A stretch of DNA of 64,000 nt from Chloroflexota bacterium (GCA_947475545.1 CANJLL010000005.1:62001-126000), one strand, 5' to 3'; shown: positions 9,000-17,968, numbered from the stretch's first letter. Numbers and translations: made by a program. Notes: generated by a model not told the origin, from the letters alone.

Positions 9000-9160
9000 G
9001 GGCAGGGGACCCACCAGTAGGGAAGGGTTGGCCGGGTTGGCGGGACGGGCCGGCCGGACGTTCGCCCGATCATACGCCCGAGCCCAGACAGCCGCCGTCG
9101 TCGTCAGGGTGGCCGACCGCTGTGTCGGTTTCGTGTGCGTGCCCGGCAGCGGCTACGCGG

Positions 9161-9189
9161 TTGACGCCGCCCGTTCGACTGTGCATACT
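9161..9189 (+). promoter_or_regulatory. sigma70-type promoter of the SRPBCC-epimerase gene
   Basis: TTGACG at 9161-9166, a 17-bp spacer and CATACT at 9184-9189, the optimal spacing for a housekeeping sigma factor. It lies 74 bp before the ATG at 9263, so this gene, unlike many here, would have a leader. Confidence 0.55.
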
Positions 9190-9262
9190 CTCTACAAACA
9201 CTAGACAAGCGCGCGAGCCCGTCCCGCCCCGCGCCCCGAACCCACCCGCGAGGCCACTCGGC

Positions 9263-10663
9263 ATGACCACGTACACCATCCGCACCAGCCAGTTGGTGCC
9301 CGCACCCATCGAGCGCGTCTGGGCCTTCTTCTCCCGGCCCGAGAACCTGGGCCGGATCACCCCGTCGTCCATGGGCTTCGTGATGAAGGCGCCGGTGACC
9401 GACCTGGGCGACGGCTCGCTCATCGACTACACCATCCGCCCGCTGCTGGGGATCCCGGCCGGCTGGCGGAGCCGGATCGAGGGGTGGAACCCGCCCTTCG
9501 GCTTCCGCGACGTGCAGCTCAAGGGGCCATACAAGCGCTGGGTCCACACCCACACGCTGACCGCGGTCGACGGCGGCACGCGCGTCGACGACGTGGTGGA
9601 GTACCAGCTGCCGCTGGGGCCGCTGGGCCGGCTGGCGCACGGCTGGCTGGTCCGCCCCGAGCTGGAGCGGATCTTCGCGTACCGCCGCTACGCGGTCGAC
9701 GCGGTCTTCGAGCCGGTGACGGACGAGGCACGCGCGGCGGCCAAGCCGGGCGTCGTCGCGGTGGCCGGTGGGACGGGCTTCGTGGGCGGCGCCATCGCGC
9801 GCGAGCTGCGCCGGCGCGGGCGGCGCGTGGTGGTCCTGTCGTCACGCGGCGAGGACGCCCGCGGCGAGCTCCCCGATGACATCGAGATCCGCCGGGTCAA
9901 CGTCCGAACGGGCGAGGGTATCGATGTCGCCTTGGCCGGCGTCGAGGACCTGGTCATCTCGCTGGCCTTCCCTGGCTCTCCCATCGAGCAGCCGAAGAAG
10001 GGCAACACGTTCATGGAGGTGGATGCCGCCGGCACGGAGCGCCTGGCCGCCGGCGCCACGAAGGCCGGGGTCAAGCGCCTCGTCTACCTGTCCGGCGCCG
10101 GAGCGGCCAAGGATGCCCAGCGCCACTGGTTCCGCGCCAAGTGGCGCGCGGAGGAGGCGGTCCGGGCCAGCGGCTGCACTTGGACGGTGATCCGGCCCAC
10201 CTGGATCTTCGGGGCCGCGGACGTCGCGCTCAACCGGTTCCTGGGCTTCGGCCGTCTGCTCCCGTTCGTGCCCATGACCAGCATGGGTCGCCAGCAGCTG
10301 GCCCCGGTGTTCGTGGAGGATGCGGCTCGCCTGGCCGCCGACTCGCTGGAGCAGGACGCCGCGGCCAACCAGGTCTTCGAGCTGGGCGGCCCGGAGACGA
10401 TGACCATGACCGAGATCATCCGGCGGACGCTCCGCGTGGCCGGGATGCGTCGCCCCGTCATGCCGGCACCGGCGCCGCTGATCTGGCTGGTGGCGCACGT
10501 GATCGCGCTGCTGCCCAACCCGCCCATCACGCCGGACGCGGTGGTCTTCATCAACATGCCCGCCACGGTGGACCTGGCGCTGCTCCAGGCGCGCATGCCT
10601 CGTCGGCTGACGCCGCTGGAAGAGGGACTGGCGACCTACCTGGGCCCGGCCGCAGGGCGGTAG
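9263..10663 (+). CDS. SRPBCC domain fused to NAD(P)-binding epimerase-like domain
   Basis: A 466-residue fusion. Residues 1-150 resemble the START/SRPBCC ligand pocket (MTTYTIRTSQLVPAPIERVW...), related to YfcH-type proteins. Residues ~160-460 form an atypical short-chain dehydrogenase with the dinucleotide motif AGGTGFVGGAIARELRRRG, plus RLVYLSGAGA and TVIRPTWIFG. The typical YxxxK catalytic pair is not obvious, as in complex I NDUFA9-like or quinone-oxidoreductase-like members. The ATG is chosen because SRPBCC homology begins there; the open frame upstream to 9122 lies across the promoter. The function may be lipid or quinone modification, but that is inference. Confidence 0.8.
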   Translation: MTTYTIRTSQLVPAPIERVWAFFSRPENLGRITPSSMGFVMKAPVTDLGDGSLIDYTIRPLLGIPAGWRSRIEGWNPPFGFRDVQLKGPYKRWVHTHTLTAVDGGTRVDDVVEYQLPLGPLGRLAHGWLVRPELERIFAYRRYAVDAVFEPVTDEARAAAKPGVVAVAGGTGFVGGAIARELRRRGRRVVVLSSRGEDARGELPDDIEIRRVNVRTGEGIDVALAGVEDLVISLAFPGSPIEQPKKGNTFMEVDAAGTERLAAGATKAGVKRLVYLSGAGAAKDAQRHWFRAKWRAEEAVRASGCTWTVIRPTWIFGAADVALNRFLGFGRLLPFVPMTSMGRQQLAPVFVEDAARLAADSLEQDAAANQVFELGGPETMTMTEIIRRTLRVAGMRRPVMPAPAPLIWLVAHVIALLPNPPITPDAVVFINMPATVDLALLQARMPRRLTPLEEGLATYLGPAAGR

Positions 10664-10717
10664 CGGCACGCCGGAGGGCTGCAGCGGCAGGCCGGAGGGC
10701 CATCGCGCCCGCCTCGA

Positions 10718-11515
10718 TCAGTAGAGGAGGTGGGTGCCCTCCGGGACCGCGATCTCGAACGTGCTGTCCGGCAGCACGACGTTGGTCTCATAGGCGACCA
10801 CCGCGATCTCCCGCGTGACCGCCCCGTCCAGCCGCTCCACCAGCCGCGTGATGACACCGTCGGACCGGTCGAACGAGACCGAGATGCTGTAGTCCGGCCG
10901 GTCTCCAGCGAGCTGCGTGGTCCGCGGGTGATCGCACTCCACGACGATGGCCTCGCGGCCGGCAATCACGTCGGTGCCCACGACGCGGCAGCTGCCCGTG
11001 GCCAGCACGTTCTGGCAGTACCCGGCCGGGTGCATGAACGTGTTGGCGACGCTGGGCTCCGCCAGCACGGTGAACGGCTCGTAGACCCGCGACGTCGCGG
11101 GGATCCCCGACTCGTTCAGCCCGCGGACGCGGCTGCGCACCGGGCGCTCCGTGGCCTTGCGGTGGGTGGCCGAGTAGGTGCGGATCATCTCGCCGTCCGA
11201 CACCCAGATCTCGTAGTTGGCAGCGGTTCCCAGGGCCGGCTCGCTGGTCAGTGTGCGGGCGTGGCCAGGGTGGCGGATCGCCAGCTCCGTCAGCACGACG
11301 CGTTCGCCCAGGGCACCGGCGCTGCGCTCTTCGATCCGCGCACGAAGGGTGTCGAAGCGGAGCTCCGCGTCGCGGGCGAAGGTGAACAGGTCCGCCAGCG
11401 AGGGGAGGCCGGCCGGCAGCGAGACGAGCTGCGGGCGCGGACGCGACCCCGCCGGGCCAGGCACGGCGGCTTGCGACGGATTGGCGGCGCTCGACCAGAT
11501 GCGGGGAAGGCTCAT
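10718..11515 (-). CDS. LolA/RseB-like lipoprotein-carrier-fold protein
   Basis: A 265-residue protein with a long beta-rich middle (YEIWVSDGEMIRTYSATHRK, then DYSISVSFDRSDGVITRLVE) resembling the LolA/outer-membrane lipoprotein-sorting or RseB superfamily, common in Gram-positive and Chloroflexota genomes as DUF-type proteins. Two cysteines (AGYCQNVLATGSCRV) could pair. No clear N-terminal signal peptide is seen. The start is ATG 11515, preceded on the minus strand by TACAAT with a 9-nt gap. It is divergent from the hydrolase gene. Role unknown; the fold assignment is tentative. Confidence 0.55.
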   Translation of the reverse strand: MSLPRIWSSAANPSQAAVPGPAGSRPRPQLVSLPAGLPSLADLFTFARDAELRFDTLRARIEERSAGALGERVVLTELAIRHPGHARTLTSEPALGTAANYEIWVSDGEMIRTYSATHRKATERPVRSRVRGLNESGIPATSRVYEPFTVLAEPSVANTFMHPAGYCQNVLATGSCRVVGTDVIAGREAIVVECDHPRTTQLAGDRPDYSISVSFDRSDGVITRLVERLDGAVTREIAVVAYETNVVLPDSTFEIAVPEGTHLLY

Positions 11516-11524
11516 AGCGGCCGA

Positions 11525-11530
11525 ATTGTA
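11525..11530 (-). promoter_or_regulatory. -10 box TACAAT of the LolA-like gene
   Basis: On the minus strand TACAAT ends 9 nt before the ATG at 11515. It fits the short-leader or leaderless pattern seen elsewhere in the window. Confidence 0.45.
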
Positions 11531-11651
11531 GCGGAGGCGGCCTGCCCGGCGGCGACCAAGCCGCGCTTCGGCCGTCCGCCGCCCGCGCCGGGCTCGCGCT
11601 TCGACCGGGCCGGGTCCGCACCGTCCGTCGCACCCACCGGGGTTGGGCTCG

Positions 11652-11666
11652 TAGACTGCGGGCATG
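11652..11666 (+). promoter_or_regulatory. leaderless -10 box of the hydrolase gene
   Basis: TAGACT at 11652-11657, six nt (GCGGGC) and then ATG 11664, with no Shine-Dalgarno sequence. It is the same arrangement as at 2222, 2772, 47498 and 51301. Confidence 0.5.
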
Positions 11667-12599
11667 CCCACCGCCTTCGTCAGCGCGAACGGCCTCCAGA
11701 TCGGCTACGACGTGCACGGCGCCGGGCCGCCCATGGTGCTCCTGCACGGTGCAGGCTCGGCCGGGCGCGAGGACTACGCGGCCCAGGTGCCACTCTTCGC
11801 GAAGGCGTTCCGGGTCCACCTACCCGATGCGCGCGGGCACGCCACCAGTCGCTGGGACTCGGCAGACGGCGTGACAGCCGACGACCTCGTCGCCGACCTC
11901 CTGGGCTTCGTCGACGCCCTCCAGCTGCGCAGCTTCCATCTGGTCGGCTTCTCCCTGGGCGCCACCACGGCCCTCCGCTTCGCCGTCCGCTACCCGGAGC
12001 GGCTCCGGACGCTGGTCAGCATCGGCATCGTCCCGGACCTGGAGCCGCGCCGGAGCGTGGCGCGGCGGCTCCTCGACCCGGAGCGCATCGAGCGCGAGGA
12101 CACTCGCTGGGCCGCCGAGCTTCATCGCCGACACGACGCCACGCAGGGGCCCGGGGCCTGGCAGCGCCTTCTGGCCGCGATCATCGACGACGTCGCGACC
12201 GCGCCGCTGCTGACGCCCGGCGACCTCCGCCGGATCGAGCTGCCCGCGATGGTCGTCGTGGGCGACCGTGACCCCTTCACGCCCGTCGGGCAGGCCTGGG
12301 AGCTGGCGCGGCAATTGCCCGACGCACGGCTCTTCGTCGCACCCGGCTGCGGCCACGACGTGATGGTCCGGCGGCCAGCGCTCTTCAACGAGGCGATGGG
12401 CGCGTTCTATCGATCGACCGAGGCGAAGGCCACCGAGCGGGCGATCGCAGCGGGCTCCCTGGCGCACCCGTCGGCGGCGCGGCGTGGGACCGACGGCGAG
12501 TGGCTCGCCCACGCGGCCGACCACGGGCCGGCTCACGCCCACAACGGCGGCCCCAACACCGGCCCCAAGGCGCATCCGACGAAGGAGGCCGACGCATGA
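11664..12599 (+). CDS. alpha/beta hydrolase
   Basis: A classic alpha/beta-hydrolase fold: oxyanion HGAGSAG at about residue 28, nucleophile Ser97 in GFSLGA, acid in VVGDRDPFTP near residue 205 and catalytic His in GCGHDV near 234. This is the layout of 3-oxoadipate enol-lactonase or haloperoxidase-like esterases. The last 60 residues are a His/Ala-rich low-complexity tail beyond the fold. The stop overlaps the enoyl-CoA hydratase start (ATGA), so the pair may act together on acyl or aromatic-derived acids, though the substrate is unresolved. Confidence 0.85.
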   Translation: MPTAFVSANGLQIGYDVHGAGPPMVLLHGAGSAGREDYAAQVPLFAKAFRVHLPDARGHATSRWDSADGVTADDLVADLLGFVDALQLRSFHLVGFSLGATTALRFAVRYPERLRTLVSIGIVPDLEPRRSVARRLLDPERIEREDTRWAAELHRRHDATQGPGAWQRLLAAIIDDVATAPLLTPGDLRRIELPAMVVVGDRDPFTPVGQAWELARQLPDARLFVAPGCGHDVMVRRPALFNEAMGAFYRSTEAKATERAIAAGSLAHPSAARRGTDGEWLAHAADHGPAHAHNGGPNTGPKAHPTKEADA

Positions 12600-13489
12600 C
12601 GGATGGCGACGAGACGGGTCGAGCCCCGGCGCCCGAGACGGGTCGAGCCCCGGCGCCCGAGGCGGGCCAGGCCCCGGCGCGGGAGGCGCTCGTGCGTGTC
12701 GAGCTCCCGGCCCACGGTCCCACCGGCCCGCTGGCCGGCGTCGCACTGGTGGTGCTCAACCGGCCCCGTGTCCTGAACGCGCTCAGCTTCGCGATGGTCG
12801 AGGCGCTCGCCGATGCCGTGGAGGCGCTCGACGCGGATCCAGCGTGCCGGGCGATCGTCATCACGGGCGAGGGCGGGCGTGCCTTCGCGGCCGGCGCGGA
12901 CGTGCGCGAGCTGTCGGAGCAGACCCCGGCCGGCCTGGCGGCGGACGTGGCGGCGGGGCGCGGCTTCCACCAGTGGGACCGACTCCGCGGCGTCGTCGTG
13001 CCGCTGATCGCCGCCGTCCGCGGACTGGCCCTCGGCGGCGGCTGCGAGCTGGCGATGCTGTGCGACCTGGTGATCGCCGGCGAGGGCGCCCAGCTGGGCC
13101 AGCCGGAGATTCGCCTCGGCATCATCCCGGGCGTGGGCGGGACGCAACGGCTGACGCGTGCCGTCGGACAGGCGAGGGCGATGGACATGATCCTGACCGG
13201 GCGACCGATGCCGGCCCGGGAGGCAGAGGCGGCGGGCCTGGTGAGTCGCGTCGTGCCCGACGACCAGGTGGTGCCGGCCGCGCTCGCGCTCGCGGCCCAG
13301 GTCGCCGCGCTCTCGCCAGTCGCGATCGCGGCGGCGAAGCAGGCGGTCCGGGCGGCTAAGGAGCTGCCGCTGAGCGAGGGCCTGGCCCACGAGCGACGCC
13401 TGTTCTTCGGCCTCTTCGGGACAGCGGATCAGCGCGAGGGGATGAGCGCCTTCCTCGAGAAGCGGCCCCCGAGCTGGCGCGGTCGCTGA
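12596..13489 (+). CDS. enoyl-CoA hydratase/isomerase family protein
   Basis: A crotonase-fold enzyme of 297 residues: the CoA/oxyanion loop AFAAGADVRELSE, the second oxyanion motif LGGGCELAMLCD, and PEIRLGIIPGVGGTQRL, in which the Glu corresponds to the second catalytic Glu of enoyl-CoA hydratases. Hydration of 2-enoyl-CoA in fatty acid or related acyl-CoA breakdown is likely. The N-terminus carries a short Gly/Ala/Pro repeat (TGRAPAPE twice) not found in the family. Translation is coupled to the preceding hydrolase. Confidence 0.9.
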   Translation: MTDGDETGRAPAPETGRAPAPEAGQAPAREALVRVELPAHGPTGPLAGVALVVLNRPRVLNALSFAMVEALADAVEALDADPACRAIVITGEGGRAFAAGADVRELSEQTPAGLAADVAAGRGFHQWDRLRGVVVPLIAAVRGLALGGGCELAMLCDLVIAGEGAQLGQPEIRLGIIPGVGGTQRLTRAVGQARAMDMILTGRPMPAREAEAAGLVSRVVPDDQVVPAALALAAQVAALSPVAIAAAKQAVRAAKELPLSEGLAHERRLFFGLFGTADQREGMSAFLEKRPPSWRGR

Positions 13490-13549
13490 CAGGGCCGCAG
13501 GGCGATCCCGATCACCATGCACGGCGCCGGCCTCACGGGACGGTGAAGC

Positions 13550-15055
13550 TCACCACGTTCGTGGCGGCGGCCACGATGTTGCCGGCCGCGTGCTCCGGAC
13601 CGCCTCCAGCTTGAAGTAGTGCGTGCCGGCCGGGATGGCGCTGATCGTGACCGTGGCGTCCGTGATGGTGCCGCCCACCCACAGGTAGGGCGTGCCCTTC
13701 AGGTAGCTGGGGGCCGGGTCGGTCGCGGAGTAGACCAGCTTGTAGTACGTGAAGCAAGCGCCTGCGCCCGCGTAGGGCTTCCAGGTGAAGGCGGTGGAGC
13801 TTGGGCCGCTCGTCCCGACGCCCAGTGTTCCGAGCGCCACCTGGGCCTTGGCCACGACGGACGCGGCGGGGCTCGCCGCTAGCGGTGACTCGGAGGCGTC
13901 GTAGGCGGCGGCGCGATACCAGTAGGTGCTCCCGCCGATGAGGTCCTGGTCCACGCCGGTGTTCGAGGTGAACACGTTGGAGAACAGCCCAAGCGGCGCC
14001 GTAACGGCCCCGCTTGGCGGGTAGGTCAGCGGGATCGTCGACGATGCCGAGCGCAGCCCCGTGTAGTGGGCGAACGTGGCGCCCGTCCACTTGGACCAGG
14101 TCGCGACCACAAACCGGCCCTCGCACGAGGTGAGCGACAGCGACAGGCTGCCGAGCGTCGGCACCGGGGTGGGCGTGGGCATGGGCGTGGGAACCGGCGT
14201 GGGTGTCGGACGGGGCTTGGGGGTGGGTGTCGGGGTGGGATCGGGGGCCAGGGTCGGGTCTGCGGGCGGGGGTGTGGGCTCCGTTGCCGCGGACGGGGCC
14301 ACGGATCCGGTCGGGAGGGCGGGGGCGGCGGTGGCCGGCCGGGCGGCGCTCGGCGTGGGTGAGTCGTTGAGCAGCGCGAGGCCCGCCATGACACCGAGCG
14401 GCAGGCCGGCCTCCTGGTCGCGGCGGGCGTTGGCGACGAGCCAGGGATCCGCGAGGTCGATGGCGCCGACGGTCCGGAGCGACAGGTCTGCCGTCTCCCC
14501 GCCGAGGCGGATCTCGGCGACGCGACCCTCGGCGACGGTCGCCGACAGCCCCGCCCCATCCACGTGGACGTCGTGCTGGATGCTGACCTCGCGGACGATC
14601 TCGGCAATGCCTGCTGCAAGCGGTCCGGGTGCAGCCGAAGGCGTTCCGCCAACCGCCGCCGTTCCGGCAACCGGCGGTGCCCGGTCAACCGGTGCCCGGT
14701 CCACCGGTGCCCGGTCAAGGTCGAACGCCGTGCCACGCGCCGTCCACGTCATCGCGCCCGTGTGGACCACATACGTGCCGCCCTGGGCCATGCCCACCCG
14801 GTGATACGCCCGCCCCGCCAGCTGCTCCAGCTCGATGCGGTCGGACGCGACCGCCACCACGTGGAGGACGGCGCCGCCCGCCAGCCGCGCCTGTCCGGCG
14901 GCCAGGTCCAGGAGCGCGTGCCCATCCGTCGCGACGCGGACTACGTCTCTCCCCAGCAGCGCGGTGCCGACTCGCAGGGCGGTCTCCGCCCCGTCACGCA
15001 CCAGGGTGGCGCCCACGGCATCCGCGGTACGGGCCGGCGGCCGACCGGGGAACAC
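13550..15055 (-). CDS. FecR-like/fibronectin-repeat surface protein, interrupted reading frame
   Basis: Residues ~10-110 resemble a FecR domain (GATLVRDGAETALRVGTALL, DVVRVATDGHALLDL). A Pro/Thr-rich linker follows ([20 protein letters not shown]), then two fibronectin-like modules with YYKLVYS strands. It starts at GTG 15055 with no signal peptide or membrane helix of its own. It lies in the same frame as the upstream anti-sigma gene, separated only by TAG AGC GCG, so the two were probably one protein. At the 3' end the frame shifts near 13591-13604: the alternative frame ends in AGNIVAAATNVVSFTVP at 13533, the expected last beta-strand. An assembly error or a decaying gene is possible. Confidence 0.65.
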   Translation of the reverse strand: MFPGRPPARTADAVGATLVRDGAETALRVGTALLGRDVVRVATDGHALLDLAAGQARLAGGAVLHVVAVASDRIELEQLAGRAYHRVGMAQGGTYVVHTGAMTWTARGTAFDLDRAPVDRAPVDRAPPVAGTAAVGGTPSAAPGPLAAGIAEIVREVSIQHDVHVDGAGLSATVAEGRVAEIRLGGETADLSLRTVGAIDLADPWLVANARRDQEAGLPLGVMAGLALLNDSPTPSAARPATAAPALPTGSVAPSAATEPTPPPADPTLAPDPTPTPTPKPRPTPTPVPTPMPTPTPVPTLGSLSLSLTSCEGRFVVATWSKWTGATFAHYTGLRSASSTIPLTYPPSGAVTAPLGLFSNVFTSNTGVDQDLIGGSTYWYRAAAYDASESPLAASPAASVVAKAQVALGTLGVGTSGPSSTAFTWKPYAGAGACFTYYKLVYSATDPAPSYLKGTPYLWVGGTITDATVTISAIPAGTHYFKLEAVRSTRPATSWPPPRTW

Positions 15056-15061
15056 CGCGCT

Positions 15062-15730
15062 CTAATCCAGGCCCACCACGGCGACGATCAGGGCGGCGGC
15101 CAGCGCCAGCACGCCCCACCGCCGTGAGGGCCGGATGCCGGACAGCTGGAGCGCCATCCGGGGAGCCAGCCGCACACGGGCTTCCGGCACGGCATCGACG
15201 ACGGCCCCGGTCCGTGGGGCGGGCGCTGCCGCCGGAGCCCGCCCGGCGACGGCCGGGCGCTGATCAGTGGCCAGCCTGGCCTCGCGGCGCAGCAGCGACG
15301 CGCCACCGGCCCGTCGCGGGCCCGCCTCGGGAACCAGCGGCCAATCGGGAGCCGACGCGCCATCGGCAGCCGCCCGCCCGGCATCGGGAGACGCAGGCCC
15401 GGCATCGGCAGACGAGCGCCCCGCACCCGCTTGCTGTCCGGCATCGGCCTCGCGCGCCGGCCAGGAGGCCAGCAGCTGCGAGCGCAGGTCCGCGGCGAAG
15501 CCGGGATCGGGTCGCGCCGATCCGGACGCATCCAGCCGGGCGCGTGCGTGGGCGCCCGCGGCCTCGAGGTCGGCCACGAGCGGTTCCAGGTCGCGGTCCA
15601 GCGGCTCGGCCTCGCCGCCCAGCGCGGTCTCGTCGGCTGGTGTCCCGGCGCGCGGCCGCCACCATGGGTCGCCGCCGCGGTTTGGCTGCGGGCGTCGTGC
15701 GGCGGGGCGGGCGGGTTCGTCAGGCCGCAT
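15062..15730 (-). CDS. anti-sigma factor-like protein with C-terminal membrane helix
   Basis: A 222-residue Ala/Arg/Pro-rich cytoplasmic region is followed by one membrane helix at the very C-terminus (RRWGVLALAAALIVAVVGLD), and then an in-frame TAG. The ATG at 15730 overlaps the end of the sigma factor gene, which is the usual order sigma then anti-sigma. The truncation directly after the helix and the FecR-like frame just beyond it suggest this is the N-terminal half of a single transmembrane FecR-type anti-sigma factor that would sense extracellular signals. The helical part contains repeated SSADAGPASPDAG-like segments of low complexity. Confidence 0.65.
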   Translation of the reverse strand: MRPDEPARPAARRPQPNRGGDPWWRPRAGTPADETALGGEAEPLDRDLEPLVADLEAAGAHARARLDASGSARPDPGFAADLRSQLLASWPAREADAGQQAGAGRSSADAGPASPDAGRAAADGASAPDWPLVPEAGPRRAGGASLLRREARLATDQRPAVAGRAPAAAPAPRTGAVVDAVPEARVRLAPRMALQLSGIRPSRRWGVLALAAALIVAVVGLD

Positions 15731-16340
15731 CGATGGACTCCTCGGCCTGGACGGCCCGCAGCGCGCGGAGCGCGCGATGGAGCCGAACGGCGTAGGTGGC
15801 ACGAGAGCAGCCCAGGAGGACGCACAGCTCGTCGGTCTCCAGGCCGTCGAAGAAGCGCAGGACGATCAGGCGCCGATGCGTCTCCGGCAGCCGCTGGATG
15901 GCCCGTCCCAGTTCGTCGCGGTCGAGCGTCGCCGCGAAGGCGGCCGCCGCCGTGTCGTCGCCCAGGGCGTCCACCCCTCGCGGGTCGGCGTCGTCGACGT
16001 CCCCCCAGCCGTCGCCGGCCCGCGTGCCCAGGGGCACGGTTCGGCGGGAGCGCCGGACGTGGTCCACGAGCGCGTTCGAGGCCACCCGGTAGAGCCAGCC
16101 TCCAAACGACTCGTTGCGGAAGTTGCCGCCCCTGATCACCTCGAGCGCCCGCTGGAACGTGGTGGCGGTCACGTCCTCGGCCACCGACCGCTCTCCGGCC
16201 CGGCGGAGCAGGTAGCCGTGCAGGCGGGGCAGGTAGTAGTCATACAGCTCCCCGAACGCGGACGCGTCCGTCCGGGAGCGCGCCACGAGGGCCTGCTCCC
16301 GGACGGCGTCCATGCGGGTCGCGGTCGTGTCATCGGACAT
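15720..16340 (-). CDS. ECF-type RNA polymerase sigma factor
   Basis: A 206-residue sigma factor: region 2 (FGELYDYYLPRLHGYLLRRA, then AEDVTATTFQRALE and WLYRVASNALVDHVRR) binds the core and the -10 element. Region 4 (AIQRLPETHRRLIVLRFFDG, then LLGCSRATYAVRLHRALR) binds the -35 element. ECF factors redirect RNA polymerase to cell-envelope or stress regulons and are held by a membrane anti-sigma, here the next gene. The ATG at 16340 (MSDDTTATRM) begins just before the region 2 homology. Confidence 0.9.
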   Translation of the reverse strand: MSDDTTATRMDAVREQALVARSRTDASAFGELYDYYLPRLHGYLLRRAGERSVAEDVTATTFQRALEVIRGGNFRNESFGGWLYRVASNALVDHVRRSRRTVPLGTRAGDGWGDVDDADPRGVDALGDDTAAAAFAATLDRDELGRAIQRLPETHRRLIVLRFFDGLETDELCVLLGCSRATYAVRLHRALRALRAVQAEESIDAA

Positions 16341-16422
16341 TCGGAGCTCGATGGTGGGCGGGCCGCGCCGCGCCCACCATCGCCCGTCCGTACCTGTCCA
16401 CGCCCCTACTCGTTCGGCCCGG

Positions 16423-17643
16423 TCAGGGGATCGGGACCGTTGCGACGGCCGTCTGGCCCAGCAGGCAGTGCGATCCGTCGGGGTTGTTGCCCACGGCCTC
16501 GACCCGGTAATACCAGGTGCCCGAGCCGGGATGGTCAACGAACGCCGTCCCGTTGCCCGGCGTGATCGCCGCGATCAGGGTGCTGCCGGGGGTGGACCGG
16601 ATGTACGACGGGTCCGGGCTGGATGAGCGAACCACCTTGTAGTAGGTCAGGCTGGCGCTGGTGCACGCTGTCCAGGAGAGGGTGACGCCCGGCCCGCCGA
16701 CCACGGTGGCGGTCGTCGGCGCGGTGATCGTGATCGAGGCGACGACCGGGCCGGTCAGGCTGAGAGTGCACGGCGTCGGCGCGGCCGGCGGATCCGTGGG
16801 GGCCGGGCTGTCGATGGACTTGGTGGCGCTCGACCGGAGGATGGTCCAGCCACCGTTCGTGGACTTGACGCAGAAGACCCGGTAATAGCGACGGGTGCTG
16901 GCGGGGGCGCTCGCGTCCCCAGCGCTCAGGCTGCCACCGGGGCTGACGGCGGCCACCAGCGTGTCCCCGGCGCCGGTCGGCCACGAGACGCTCGAGTCGG
17001 TGGAGCGGACCACCTTGTAGTAGTCGAACGTGACGCCGTCGCACACCGACCAGGTGAGGTAGGGGTGGTTGGCCTTGATGCTCAGCGTGGGGCTCAGGGC
17101 AGGCACCGGCGTCGGTGCGGGCTTCGGGGTCGGCTCGGGTGTCGGCTCTGGCGTTGGCTCCGGGGTGGCCTCGGGCGTCGGCGCTGCGGTGGGCTCCGGG
17201 GTCGGGGTGGGCGCGATCGTGGGCGCCGCCGTGGGCTGAACCACGTAGGCCACGCCGGTCGTGAAGCCGCCCATCCACGCGGTCTCGCTGCCGCCGCCGC
17301 GGCTTCCGAGGCTGCCGCCACCAGCGGACGCATCTCGCCCGGCCGCGCTCTCGCCGCCACCGACCGCGCCGGCTCCGACCGCGCCGGCTCCGGCCGCGCC
17401 GGCTCCGGCCGCGGAGGCCGGATCGGCTGCGGCGCCGGGCCGCAGTGCCGCCCCGGCCACCAGCGCCGTCACCAGCACCCCCGCGAGGAAGGCGACGGGC
17501 GTGGAGACGCGCAGGTTGGGGAGCTGTGGGCCGCGCCGCACGGCGGCCCGGCCGACCGGTCGGGTCCAGTCGTCCAGCAGCTCGGCCCGTCTCGAGGTGC
17601 CATCGCTGGCGACGCCGGTGCCCTGATCCTGGTGCTGATCCAT
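16423..17643 (-). CDS. membrane-anchored surface protein with fibronectin-like modules
   Basis: A 406-residue protein with a cytoplasmic N-tail, one membrane helix (VAFLAGVLVTALVAGAALRP), an Ala/Gly linker, a Pro/Thr-rich stalk (PTPEPTPEPTPEPTPK) and two or three fibronectin III-like modules with the recurrent strand FDYYKVVRSTDSSVSW and LTYYKVVRSSSPDPSY. These modules resemble those of the FecR-like gene downstream, so the two are paralogous surface proteins of the same sigma-factor locus. The start at ATG 17643 is preceded by GGGAG. A role as a sigma target or cell-wall ligand binder is inference. Confidence 0.7.
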   Translation of the reverse strand: MDQHQDQGTGVASDGTSRRAELLDDWTRPVGRAAVRRGPQLPNLRVSTPVAFLAGVLVTALVAGAALRPGAAADPASAAGAGAAGAGAVGAGAVGGGESAAGRDASAGGGSLGSRGGGSETAWMGGFTTGVAYVVQPTAAPTIAPTPTPEPTAAPTPEATPEPTPEPTPEPTPKPAPTPVPALSPTLSIKANHPYLTWSVCDGVTFDYYKVVRSTDSSVSWPTGAGDTLVAAVSPGGSLSAGDASAPASTRRYYRVFCVKSTNGGWTILRSSATKSIDSPAPTDPPAAPTPCTLSLTGPVVASITITAPTTATVVGGPGVTLSWTACTSASLTYYKVVRSSSPDPSYIRSTPGSTLIAAITPGNGTAFVDHPGSGTWYYRVEAVGNNPDGSHCLLGQTAVATVPIP

Positions 17644-17968
17644 CGCACACTCCCGATCTGCCTGGGCGGCGACCGGCCGGATGGCCGACCAGATGAGTCC
17701 GTGCTGACAGAACGCGGGGAGGGCTGCGCGATTACCGGCCGGCGGCCAGCCGATGGTCCCGCTGGCCAGGGGACGGGGGTCCGGTTCCGCGGCGCACCGC
17801 CCGGCCGCGGGGCATGTGGGTCCAGCCCGCCACCTCGCGCCACCTCGCGCCCCCACCGATACTGGCGTCACTGTTGCCGAAATTACGAGCCCGGCGTACG
17901 ATGTCACTCGATTCGTCCCACGCCGTCCCCGCAGTGTGGCGGTCCGGCCTCCGAAGAGGATGCACCGA

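Noticed and set aside
9014-9262. Additional gene between the ABC exporter and the SRPBCC gene
   Set aside because: Open frames here are short and overlap the promoter; no domain motifs are seen.
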